DNA of 64,000 bases from Paracoccus everestensis (GTDB lineage Bacteria > Pseudomonadota > Alphaproteobacteria > Rhodobacterales > Rhodobacteraceae). The translations under genes and the position numbers were made by a program. Shown here piece by piece: positions 56,825-64,000 of the stretch (positions within the stretch are counted from its first letter, which is position 1; each line of letters starts with the position of its first letter). The DNA is taken from positions 285,001-349,000 of the forward strand of contig NZ_CP090836.1 in the NCBI RefSeq assembly GCF_021491915.1, given 5' to 3'. The notes under the pieces were generated by a model, which was not told the DNA's origin, ran no database searches, and was given only the letters and a program-made list of their open reading frames with translations.

Positions 56825-58559
56825 GTAACTGGGGCAGATTTCCGGGCATGATCGTTGCGCCTGTGGCAGATGTCTGATTCCATAGGGCATGAGCTCGCCT
56901 TCGGACGATGGATCTGAGACGCTGCCTCCCGACGCCTTGCGCCGGCTCGTTGGTGATCTGTCGCAGCGGCTTGGCAGCCTTGAGGCACAGGTGGCCGATT
57001 TAGGAGACCAGCTTGAAAAGACCGAAATGGCTCGTGCTGCTTTGCAGGCCGAGAACCAGGATCTGCGCGATGAGATCGCGCGCTTGAAGAACCTGCCGCC
57101 CCAGCCGCCGTTCAAACCCTCCGGGATGGAAAAGGCGACGAACCGCGAACCCGGCAAGCCAAGCGGGAAACGTCGGCCAAGGGGCCCCAAGCGAGACACG
57201 GATCGTGTCAGCCGCGAAGAGGTGCTGACGGCCGAGGCGCCAGCAGGATCGCGCTTCAAGGGCTATGAAACTTGCTTGGTCCGCGAACTGGTAATCTCGG
57301 CCGAGCTTGTCCGCTATCGGCGCGAACGCTGGCTGACCTCGGAAGGCAAGACAATCATTGCGCCCTTGCCGGAAGGACTGCTCGGCGGCTTTGGCGCCAA
57401 CCTGCGGCGGTTCTGTCTCGTGCTTCATGCCCATATCTCGGTGACGACAGAGCGGCTGACCGCGATCCTGAACGGCATTGGCATGAAGATCTCCAAGCGC
57501 CAGGTGGTGCGCATCCTGACCTCCGATCTGGATGGGTTTGTGGCGGAGGATCAGGCGATCCTGCGGGCCTCGCCACCGCCTCCTTTATCAGCGTGGATGA
57601 CACCGGTGCTCGTCATGCTCACCATGATGGCATCACCACGCAGATCGGCGGCACGCGCTTCAGCGTGTTCCGCACGGGCCGCTCGAAGTCACGGCTGAAC
57701 TTCCTGTCTCTGCTGCGGGCCGGATGCGAGGACTATGTCATCAACGACGCGGCCTTGGATTACATGCGCTACCGAAAGGTGGCACCGGATGTCATCACCC
57801 GGCTTGCCGCTCATCCCAAGACCGCATTTGCCTCGCAGATGGCGTGGTACGATCACCTGGTGAGGCTGCGCCTTGACGTCTTCGACCGCACCCTGGTGCG
57901 CGAGTTCAGCGAGGCAGCCCTCTGGGGCGCGGTGCGCCATCACGGGATGATGGGCAACACGGTGGTCGTGTCCGACGATGCCGGACAGTTCCGCATCCCC
58001 AATCATGCCCTGTGCTGGGTTCATGCAGAGCGGCTGTTGCAAAAGCTGATGCCGAAGACACCCGAACAGACCCGCAAGGTGGACAAGGTCCGAGACCAGG
58101 TCTGGGGCCTCTACCGTGACCTGAGGCTCTGGAAGCAAAAGCCATCCGTGACGGACGGGCCCACTTTCGCTCAACGCTTCGACGAGATCTTCGGGCAACG
58201 AACCCGTTACAAGGAGCTGGGTCAGTTGCTCACTCGCCTGCACAGGCGAAAGGGCGAACTGCTGAAGGTGCTGGAGCGGCCCGAGATCCCGCTCCACACC
58301 AATGCTTCCGAAAACGACCTGCGCGCTTGCGTGACCAAGCGCCGGATCTCGGACGGCACAATGAGCGCCGATGGCCGCCAACCTTGCAACGTCATGTTCG
58401 GCCTCATGAAAACCTGCCGCAAGCTCGGCATCTCCTTCTTCACCTATCTGGGTGATCGGCTCGGTGTCAAAGGGCTCACTGACTGTATCCCGTTGCTTCC
58501 AGAGCTCGTTGCCGTTCGGCCAGCTTGAACCAAGTTGCCCGGAAATCTGCCCCAGTTAC
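56825..58559 (+). mobile_element. IS66-family element, single-ORF type
   Basis: The 1735-bp element is bounded by a perfect 24-bp inverted repeat: GTAACTGGGGCAGATTTCCG... inward from 56825 and the same sequence inward from 58559 on the other strand. It carries one transposase gene and no tnpA/tnpB, like the ISBst12 group. The flanking eight bases (GGGGGGAG and GGAGGAGG) are both purine-rich but not identical, so no exact target duplication is visible. Insertion lies between the MORN gene and the hexuronate locus. Confidence 0.9.
56889..58528 (+). pseudogene. IS66-family transposase, frameshifted
   Basis: The N-terminal half (coiled coil LGSLEAQVADLGDQLEKTEMARAALQAENQDLRDEIARLKN, then PPFKPSGMEKATNREPGKPSGKRRPRG) is in one frame up to about 57575. 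The catalytic half (ATASFISVDDTGARH, VVVSDDAGQF, LHTNASENDLRACVTKRRISDG) continues in the frame one base back to 58528. A one-base loss in the stretch CTGCGGGCCTCGCCACC explains this. If not a sequencing error, the element is inactive. Confidence 0.88.
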
Positions 58560-58669
58560 GGAGGAGGGGTTCAATTCCTTTGCGTTGCAAGGGGACCGAC
58601 AGGCAACCGGCCAGTAAACGCCCTTTACTTGTATGGAAGTATGGCATAATAATGCTCGAGGAGGCTTCC

Positions 58670-59347
58670 ATGGACATCGCCCGGATCACCATCGCTCCCA
58701 GCACCTCGGCCCAAGTCCATGACTGGCTGCGCAAGCGTGTCCAGCAAGGGGATCTGCCCCCCGGGATGCGCATCAGCGAAACCGAGGTCGCGGCCGCCAT
58801 CGGCCTCAGCCGCCAGCCTGTCCGCGAGGCCTTTATCCGCCTGGCAAGCGAAGGCTTGGCCGAGGTCCGGCCACAGCGCGGCACTTATATCAGCAAGATC
58901 TCGGTTGCGTCGGTCCTGTCCGCCCGCTTCATCCGCGAAGCGGTCGAGGCCGATCTGGCCCGCGCCGTGGCCAAGGCCCGGCCCGCCGACATCCTGGACC
59001 GCATGGTGGACGAGATCGCCCGCCAGCACCGCGCCGACCAGACCGCATCGGTCGAGGATTTCATCGAATCTGACGACCGCTTCCACCGCCTGCTGGCCCT
59101 GGCTGCGGGGCAAGAGGCCGTCTGGGCCGACCTTGACCGGCTCAAGGCGCAGATGAACCGGTTGCGGCATTTGTCGATGCGCGTCTTCGACCGGGGCTTT
59201 ACCATCGGCCAGCACCAGCAAATCCTAGATGCGCTGCGAAAGGGCGACCCGGATGCGGCGGAAACCGCCATGCGGATCCATCTGCGCCAGATGCTGACCG
59301 AGGTGCCGCAGATGGCCGCGGCCCAGCCCGACTATTTCACCGACTGA
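58670..59347 (+). CDS. GntR-family regulator (FCD type) of the hexuronate locus
   Basis: A 225-residue GntR/FadR-type repressor: winged helix VHDWLRKRVQQGDLPPGMRISETEVAAAIGLSRQPVREAFIRLASEGLAEVRPQRGTYISK and an FCD effector domain with metal-ligand candidates DDRFHRLLA and HQQILDALRKGD. GAGGAGGC precedes the ATG. It lies 12 bp before uxuA and likely responds to a hexuronate or keto-deoxy-gluconate intermediate. The 110 bp upstream to the IS66 end contain a candidate CATAAT -10 but no clear -35. Confidence 0.9.
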   Translation: MDIARITIAPSTSAQVHDWLRKRVQQGDLPPGMRISETEVAAAIGLSRQPVREAFIRLASEGLAEVRPQRGTYISKISVASVLSARFIREAVEADLARAVAKARPADILDRMVDEIARQHRADQTASVEDFIESDDRFHRLLALAAGQEAVWADLDRLKAQMNRLRHLSMRVFDRGFTIGQHQQILDALRKGDPDAAETAMRIHLRQMLTEVPQMAAAQPDYFTD

Positions 59348-59359
59348 AAGGAATCCCGG

Positions 59360-60571
59360 ATGCGACAAACCTGGCGCTGGTTCGGCCCGAACGACCGCGT
59401 GTCGATCGACGACATGATGCAGGCAGGGGTGCAAGGCGTCGTCACGGCGCTGCACCATGTTCCCACGGGCGAGGTCTGGTCGCCCGAACAGATCGCGCTG
59501 CGCCAAGCCCAGTTGGCCGCGATGCGCGATGGCAGCCCGTCCGGCCTTGCGTGGGAGGTGGTGGAAAGCCTGCCCGTCAGCGAGGCGATCAAAACCCAGA
59601 CCGGCGATTGGCGGGGCCATGTGCAGAACTGGACCCAATCCATGCGGAACCTGCACGCGGCGGGGATCCGGGTGATCTGCTATAACTTCATGCCGGTGCT
59701 GGACTGGACGCGGACCGACCTAGAATGGCGACGCCCCAACGGCGCCCGCTGCATGAGGTTCGACCTGACCGACTTTGCCGCCTTTGACATCCATATCCTG
59801 GAACGTCCCGGCGCGGCCGAGGACTTCCCCGAGGACATCCGCGATGCCGCCGCCCGCCGCTTTGCCGACATGGACGACGCGGCCCGCCAGCAGCTTGCCG
59901 GGAACGTGGTCTTTGGCCTGCCCGGCGCGGCCGAGCATCTGACCATGGGCGATGTGCGCGACCTTCTGCAAACCTATGCTCCGGTGACGGATGCGGTGCT
60001 GCGCCGCAACTTCAACGATTTCCTGGAACAGGTGGCGCCGGTCGCGCAGGATCTGGGGATGCGGCTGTGCTGCCACCCGGACGATCCGCCCTTTGCGCTG
60101 CTGGGCCTGCCCCGCGTCATGTCCACCGAGGCCGATTACGCCGAACGCATGGCGGCGGTGGATTTGCCTGCGAACGGCATCACGCTGTGTTCCGGATCCC
60201 TGGGGGCGCGGCATGACAACGACCTGCCCGGCATGATGCGCCGCCTGGGCGATCGGGTGCATTTCCTGCACCTGCGCAATGTCCGCCGCGACAGCGACAC
60301 CATCCCCGCCAGCTTCTTCGAGGATGAACATCTGACCGGCCAGACCGACATGGTGGACCTGATCGATGCGGTGCTGGCCGAGGAAGCCCGCAGGCGGGCA
60401 GCGGGTCGCGAGGACTGGCGCATCCCCATGCGCCCCGACCATGGGCAGGACATCCTGGACGACATCGGGCGGGGCGGCCAGCCGGGCTATCCGGCCATCG
60501 GGCGGCTGAAAGGCTTGGCGGAACTGCGCGGCGTGGAACTGGCCTTGTCGCGCAACTACCGGGCCGCATGA
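59360..60571 (+). CDS. uxuA: mannonate dehydratase
   Basis: UxuA dehydrates D-mannonate to 2-keto-3-deoxygluconate. The 403-residue protein matches the family throughout: MRQTWRWFGPNDRVSIDDMMQAGVQGVVTALHHVPTGEVW, ICYNFMPVLDWTRTDLEWRRPNG, LCCHPDDPPFALLGLPRVMST, ITLCSGSLGARHDNDLPGMMRRLGDRVHFLHLRNV and RPDHGQDILDD with the metal ligands. It shares an overlap (ATGATG region) with kdgK downstream, so the two are coupled. Confidence 0.97.
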   Translation: MRQTWRWFGPNDRVSIDDMMQAGVQGVVTALHHVPTGEVWSPEQIALRQAQLAAMRDGSPSGLAWEVVESLPVSEAIKTQTGDWRGHVQNWTQSMRNLHAAGIRVICYNFMPVLDWTRTDLEWRRPNGARCMRFDLTDFAAFDIHILERPGAAEDFPEDIRDAAARRFADMDDAARQQLAGNVVFGLPGAAEHLTMGDVRDLLQTYAPVTDAVLRRNFNDFLEQVAPVAQDLGMRLCCHPDDPPFALLGLPRVMSTEADYAERMAAVDLPANGITLCSGSLGARHDNDLPGMMRRLGDRVHFLHLRNVRRDSDTIPASFFEDEHLTGQTDMVDLIDAVLAEEARRRAAGREDWRIPMRPDHGQDILDDIGRGGQPGYPAIGRLKGLAELRGVELALSRNYRAA

Positions 60572-61482
60572 TGCGCATCCTGTCCATTGGCGAGGCGATG
60601 GTCGAACTGGGCCAGTCGGACCAGCCCGGCCTGTGGCGGCTGGGCATCGCCGGCGATACGCTGAACACCGCCTGGTATCTGCGCCGGTTGCTGGGCGCCG
60701 ACTGGCAGGTCGATTACCTGTCGCGCGTGGGTGCGGGCGCGTTTTCACAGCAGATGCTGGATTTCCTGGCGGCCGAGGGGATCGGCACCACCCATGTCGG
60801 GCGCGACCCCGACCGGGAAATCGGGCTTTATGCGATCAGCCTGGCGGATGGCGAACGCAGCTTCGCCTATTGGCGCGACACATCGGCGGCCAAGCGGCTG
60901 GCGGATGATCCGGCAGCCCTGGATGCGGCGCTTGACGGCGCGGATGTCGCCTATTTCTCGGGCATCACCGTGGCGATCCTGCCGCCGGAAGGCCGCGCGA
61001 ACCTGCTGGCGTCGCTTGTGCGCGCAAGGACGGCGGGGACGCGGGTGGTTTTCGACCCGAACCTGCGTCCGCGCCTGTGGCCTGACGCCGACACGATGCG
61101 GCAGCGCATCAGCGAGGCGGCAGCGGGCGCCGATCTGGTCCTGCCATCCTTCGACGACGAGGCCAGCCATTTCGGCGATGCCGACCCGCAGGCAACCGTC
61201 ACGCGCTATCTGGCGCTTGGGGCGGGGCAGGTGGTGGTCAAGAACGGCGGCGGGCCGATCAGCTTTGGCGGTGCCGGGGGATCGGGCACCATCGACGATC
61301 TGCTGCAAGAAACGCCCGTGGACAGCACGGCGGCGGGCGACAGCTTCAATGCGGGCTATCTGGCGGCCAGCCTGTCGGGCGCGGATTGCGCGGGCGCCAT
61401 TGCGGCGGGCCACGACCTCAGCCGCAAGGTGATCCGCCATCGCGGCGCCTTGGTGCTGCAGGCCGTGGCGGAACCGGCCTAG
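60568..61482 (+). CDS. kdgK: 2-keto-3-deoxygluconate kinase
   Basis: A 304-residue ribokinase-family (PfkB) sugar kinase. The start ILSIGEAMVELGQSDQPGLWRLGIAGDTLNTAWYLRRLLG is typical of KdgK, and the catalytic block VDSTAAGDSFNAGYLAASLSG carries the proton-abstracting Asp. It phosphorylates the UxuA product. ATG 60568 overlaps the uxuA stop; ATG 60571 is equally possible. The KDPG aldolase that would complete the route is not in the window. Confidence 0.93.
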   Translation: MMRILSIGEAMVELGQSDQPGLWRLGIAGDTLNTAWYLRRLLGADWQVDYLSRVGAGAFSQQMLDFLAAEGIGTTHVGRDPDREIGLYAISLADGERSFAYWRDTSAAKRLADDPAALDAALDGADVAYFSGITVAILPPEGRANLLASLVRARTAGTRVVFDPNLRPRLWPDADTMRQRISEAAAGADLVLPSFDDEASHFGDADPQATVTRYLALGAGQVVVKNGGGPISFGGAGGSGTIDDLLQETPVDSTAAGDSFNAGYLAASLSGADCAGAIAAGHDLSRKVIRHRGALVLQAVAEPA

Positions 61483-61490
61483 AACAACAA

Positions 61491-61514
61491 CGGCGAAGGC
61501 TTTCGCCTTCGCCG
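61491..61514. terminator. hairpin between convergent kdgK and uxuB
   Basis: A perfect ten-pair stem (CGGCGAAGGC against GCCTTCGCCG) with a TTTC loop lies 8 bp after the kdgK stop and about 30 bp from the uxuB stop. It lacks a strong U tract on either strand, so termination may need help, but its placement between convergent genes supports the role. Confidence 0.6.
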
Positions 61515-61543
61515 GTCCTTGCTGTCGGCAAAAAGCAGTATCG

Positions 61544-62962
61544 TCAGGCTGAAACCCGATCTGCCGCCGTGGCCCGCGCACCGTCGCGCACCAGCCCCGA
61601 CAGCGCCGCCGACAGATCGGCCGCAAAGCCCGCATCGTCGCGCAGCGCGGGGGGAAAGACCTCGGCCAGGTCCAAGAACCCCGCCACCGTCTGCGCGGGA
61701 TCGTCGCGCCACAGCGCGGCAAGGCGCGTGGACAGCGGATCCTTCACCTCGATCGGCTGGCCCTTTTCATCGCGCCCCGAGGTATAGCGCATCCAGGCGG
61801 CCACGGCCAAGGTCAGGCCCGGCACGGCGCGGCCCGCAGCGCGGCTTTCCGCAATGGTGCCCAGGATGCGCTGCGGCAGCTTCTGGGTGCCGTCCATGGC
61901 GATCTGCCAGGTCCGGTGCCGGATCGCGGGGTTGGCGTATCGCGCGGCCAGCGCATCGGCATAGGCGGCCAGATCCTCGCCCGGCGGGGGTGTCAGGGCA
62001 GGAATGATCTCATCATGCCAAAGCCCACGCACGAAATCGGCAAAGACCGGATCGGCCATCGTGTCGGCAATGGTTTCATGCCCCGCCAGATAGCCCAGAT
62101 AGGCGAGGCTGGAATGCGTGCCGTTCAGCATCCGCAGCTTCATATGCTCGTAATGCGTGACATCGGCGACCATCTGCGCGCCAACGGTTTCGAACGCCGG
62201 ACGGGGGCCGCAGAACCGGTCCTCGACCACCCATTGGCGGAAAGGCTCGTGCATCACCGGCGCTTCGTCGCGGTATCCGCTCGCAGCCTCCAGCCGGTCC
62301 AGGTCCGTGGGGGTCGTGGCGGGAACAATGCGGTCAACCATCGTGGAGGGGAAGGCGCCCTGCGCCTCGATCCAGTCCGCAAGCGCGGGGTCGATCAGGC
62401 CGGCCAGATCCCCCACCACGCCCTGCACGACCCGGCCATTTTCCGGCAGGTTGTCGCAGCACAGCACCGTGAAGGGCGGCAGGCCCGCGGCCCGGCGCAG
62501 GGCCAGGGCGCGCACAAGGAAGCCCGGCGCGGACCTGGGCAGCGGGTTTGCCAGGTCATGCCGGATGTCGGGATGGTCGCGGTTCAGGCGGCCTGTCGAA
62601 GGTTCGTGGCAATAGCCCTTTTCCGTCACCGTAAGGCTGACGATATGCGTGTCGGGCGCGGCCATCACGTCCAGGACGGCCTGGGGATCCTCGGGCGCGA
62701 CCAGCACGTTGCGCAGCACCGTGACCACCTGCGGCTTTTCGCCATCGGGTGCCAGTTCAAGCGCGGTATAGGCCCAGCCCTGCGGGCGCAGCTTGTCACG
62801 GGTGCCGGGCGATTGCAGCGAGACGCCGGTAATGCCCCAGCCCCCGGCCTCGGCCATATAAACTGCGCCGTGGGCACGGAAAAAGGCGCCGAGGCCCAGG
62901 TGGACGATGCCCCCCGTCGTGGTGGGGTCGCAGTAAAGCCTATCGTGCAAGCCAGCCTCCAT
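61544..62962 (-). CDS. uxuB: fructuronate reductase / mannitol dehydrogenase family
   Basis: A 472-residue polyol-specific long-chain dehydrogenase with VHLGLGAFFRAHGAVYMAEAG at the start, the DNLPENGRVVQGVV block, and the catalytic KLRMLNGTHSSLAYLGYLAG lysine motif. In this context it is most likely D-fructuronate reductase, giving mannonate for UxuA; mannitol or tagaturonate activity cannot be excluded by sequence. Its ATG lies 23 bases inside the end of kduD. Confidence 0.88.
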   Translation of the reverse strand: MEAGLHDRLYCDPTTTGGIVHLGLGAFFRAHGAVYMAEAGGWGITGVSLQSPGTRDKLRPQGWAYTALELAPDGEKPQVVTVLRNVLVAPEDPQAVLDVMAAPDTHIVSLTVTEKGYCHEPSTGRLNRDHPDIRHDLANPLPRSAPGFLVRALALRRAAGLPPFTVLCCDNLPENGRVVQGVVGDLAGLIDPALADWIEAQGAFPSTMVDRIVPATTPTDLDRLEAASGYRDEAPVMHEPFRQWVVEDRFCGPRPAFETVGAQMVADVTHYEHMKLRMLNGTHSSLAYLGYLAGHETIADTMADPVFADFVRGLWHDEIIPALTPPPGEDLAAYADALAARYANPAIRHRTWQIAMDGTQKLPQRILGTIAESRAAGRAVPGLTLAVAAWMRYTSGRDEKGQPIEVKDPLSTRLAALWRDDPAQTVAGFLDLAEVFPPALRDDAGFAADLSAALSGLVRDGARATAADRVSA

Positions 62963-63680
62963 CGACGTTCAGGACCGCGCCGTTGATGTAATCGGACGCG
63001 GGCGCGGACAGGAACACGGCGGTCTGGCCGATATCCTCGGCACGGCCCCAGCGGCCTGCGGGGATGCGGTCCAGGATCGCGCGGTTGCGGTCGGGGTCGG
63101 CGCGCAGCGCGGTCGTGTTGTTCGTCTCGATATAGCCCGGCGCGATGGCATTGACGTTGAGACCCCTTGCGGCCCATTCGTTCGCCATCAGCTTGGTCAG
63201 GCCCGCCACGCCGTGCTTGCTGGCCGTATAGGACGGCACCCGGATTCCGCCCTGGAAGGACAGCAGGCTGGCGATGTTGACGATCTTGCCCCGCCCGCGC
63301 GGCAGGGCGGCGCGCGCAAAGGCCTGGCAGGTGAAGAACAACGCCTTGAGGTTCGTGTCCATTACCTCGTCCCAGTCGGCTTCGCTGAAATCCACCGCAT
63401 CGGCGCGGCGGATGATGCCCGCGTTGTTGACCAGGATGTCGATGCGTTCCCCGGCAAAGACATCGCGCGCGGCCATCGGATCGCTGAAATCCAGCCGCAG
63501 CCCGCGCCCCGTCTTTTCAGAAACCTGGCCCATCAGCGCCAGCGTCTCGTCGCAGTCGCGGCGGCCTGCGGCGATCACCTCGGCCCCGGCCTGCGCCATT
63601 GCAACCGCGATCGCCTGCCCGATGCCCGTATTGGCGCCGGTGACAAGCGCCACCTGGCCGTCCAGCGAAAAGGCGTTCAC
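62940..63680 (-). CDS. kduD: 2-keto-3-deoxygluconate/2-deoxygluconate 3-dehydrogenase
   Basis: A 246-residue SDR of the KduD type: FSLDGQVALVTGANTGIGQAIAVAMAQAGAEVI with TGANTGIG at 14-21, VNNAGIIRRADAVDFSEADWDEVMDTNLKALFFTCQAFA, catalytic Ser138, Tyr151 and Lys155, and GYIETNNTTALRADPDRN. KduD reduces 5-keto-4-deoxyuronate-derived diketone to 2-keto-3-deoxygluconate. It overlaps kduI by four bases (ATGA) and uxuB by 23. Confidence 0.93.
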   Translation of the reverse strand: MNAFSLDGQVALVTGANTGIGQAIAVAMAQAGAEVIAAGRRDCDETLALMGQVSEKTGRGLRLDFSDPMAARDVFAGERIDILVNNAGIIRRADAVDFSEADWDEVMDTNLKALFFTCQAFARAALPRGRGKIVNIASLLSFQGGIRVPSYTASKHGVAGLTKLMANEWAARGLNVNAIAPGYIETNNTTALRADPDRNRAILDRIPAGRWGRAEDIGQTAVFLSAPASDYINGAVLNVDGGWLAR

Positions 63681-64000
63681 CGCAGATCACCCGGCTGGAC
63701 GAAGTCCATGTCGGTGTAATCCACGTTGTCGCCCGCCATGGCCCAGATGAAGGTATAGCCGCCGATGCCCGCGCCCGAATGGATCGACCAGGATGGCGAG
63801 ATCACCGCCTGTTCATTGGCCACGAACAGGTGCCGGGTTTCCTGCGGCTCTCCCATCAGGTGCAGCACGCGCGATTCAGGCGCCATGCCGTGATACAGGT
63901 ATGCCTCCATCCGGCGGTCATGGACATGGGACGGGATGGTGTTCCAGACCGAGCCGTCTTCCAGCGTGGTATAGCCCAGCACAAGCTGGCAGCTTTCCAT
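63677..64000 (-). CDS. kduI: 5-keto-4-deoxyuronate isomerase, C-terminal part
   Basis: The last 107 residues of KduI, which converts 5-keto-4-deoxyuronate to 3-deoxy-glycero-2,5-hexodiulosonate. The blocks LEDGSVWNTIPSHVHDRRMEAYLYH, MGEPQETRHLFVANEQAVISPSWSIHSGAGIGGYTFIWAMAGDNVDYTDMDFV and the zinc-binding His and Glu residues are diagnostic. The gene continues beyond position 64000; the methionine at the edge is internal (the family is about 280 residues long). It is the first visible gene of the kduI-kduD-uxuB unit. Confidence 0.95.
   Translation of the reverse strand: MESCQLVLGYTTLEDGSVWNTIPSHVHDRRMEAYLYHGMAPESRVLHLMGEPQETRHLFVANEQAVISPSWSIHSGAGIGGYTFIWAMAGDNVDYTDMDFVQPGDLR

Noticed and set aside
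58566..58585. GGTTCAATTCC, which looks like a tRNA T-arm beside the IS66 end
   Set aside because: No pairing acceptor, D-arm or anticodon stem can be built around it; it is taken as chance.

Overview
The window is high-GC DNA whose content fits an alphaproteobacterium of the Rhodobacterales, most like Paracoccus or a close relative. This rests on protein family content (NirK with pseudoazurin, norCBQDEF, NnrS, twin Crp/Fnr regulators) and on the rRNA; no database was searched. It opens inside a 23S rRNA gene, followed by 5S rRNA and an initiator tRNA-fMet. The next 6 kb (2.3-8.5 kb) is mobile DNA: the C-terminal end of a large serine recombinase whose last codons are antisense to the tRNA-fMet, then nested or abutting IS3, IS5, IS3, IS66-type and IS630 pieces, several of them broken.

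From 9 to 12.5 kb there are three housekeeping-like genes: gamma-glutamyltransferase, an SDR and a PRC-barrel protein. From 12.6 to 26.1 kb lies a nitrite and NO respiration block: a polytopic membrane protein, a double DUF2249 protein and a DUF59 protein in one operon; nnrS; nirK-nirV; two different Crp/Fnr regulators; pseudoazurin; and norCBQDEF on the opposite strand. Four Fnr-type 14-bp boxes lie in front of the relevant units. NirK would reduce nitrite to NO in the periplasm, pseudoazurin would donate electrons, and NorCB would reduce NO to N2O. No nitrate or N2O reductase gene is present here.

From 26.1 to 30.3 kb is a minus-strand group of less clear function: a membrane/metallo-beta-lactamase fusion, a patatin-like lipase, a DUF4142 protein, an SDR and a DUF2243 membrane protein. 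From 30.5 to 43.5 kb eleven tightly spaced minus-strand genes look like one inositol operon: binding protein, ABC ATPase, permease, second binding protein, TIM-barrel enzyme, IolG, IolI-like, IolC-DUF2090, IolD, IolE, IolB. A LacI-type regulator lies upstream. From 44.9 to 50.3 kb are two Gfo/Idh/MocA dehydrogenases, a second LacI-type regulator and a divergent TIM-barrel/dehydrogenase pair; two matching palindromes tie this second regulator to both flanking units.

From 50.3 to 58.6 kb the window holds an alcohol dehydrogenase, a decayed GH13 gene, a luciferase-like oxidoreductase, glutamine-dependent NAD synthetase, an exported MORN-repeat protein and an IS66-family element with a frameshifted transposase. 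The last 5.4 kb is a hexuronate catabolism locus: a GntR regulator, uxuA and kdgK on the plus strand, converging with uxuB, kduD and a kduI gene that runs off the window edge.
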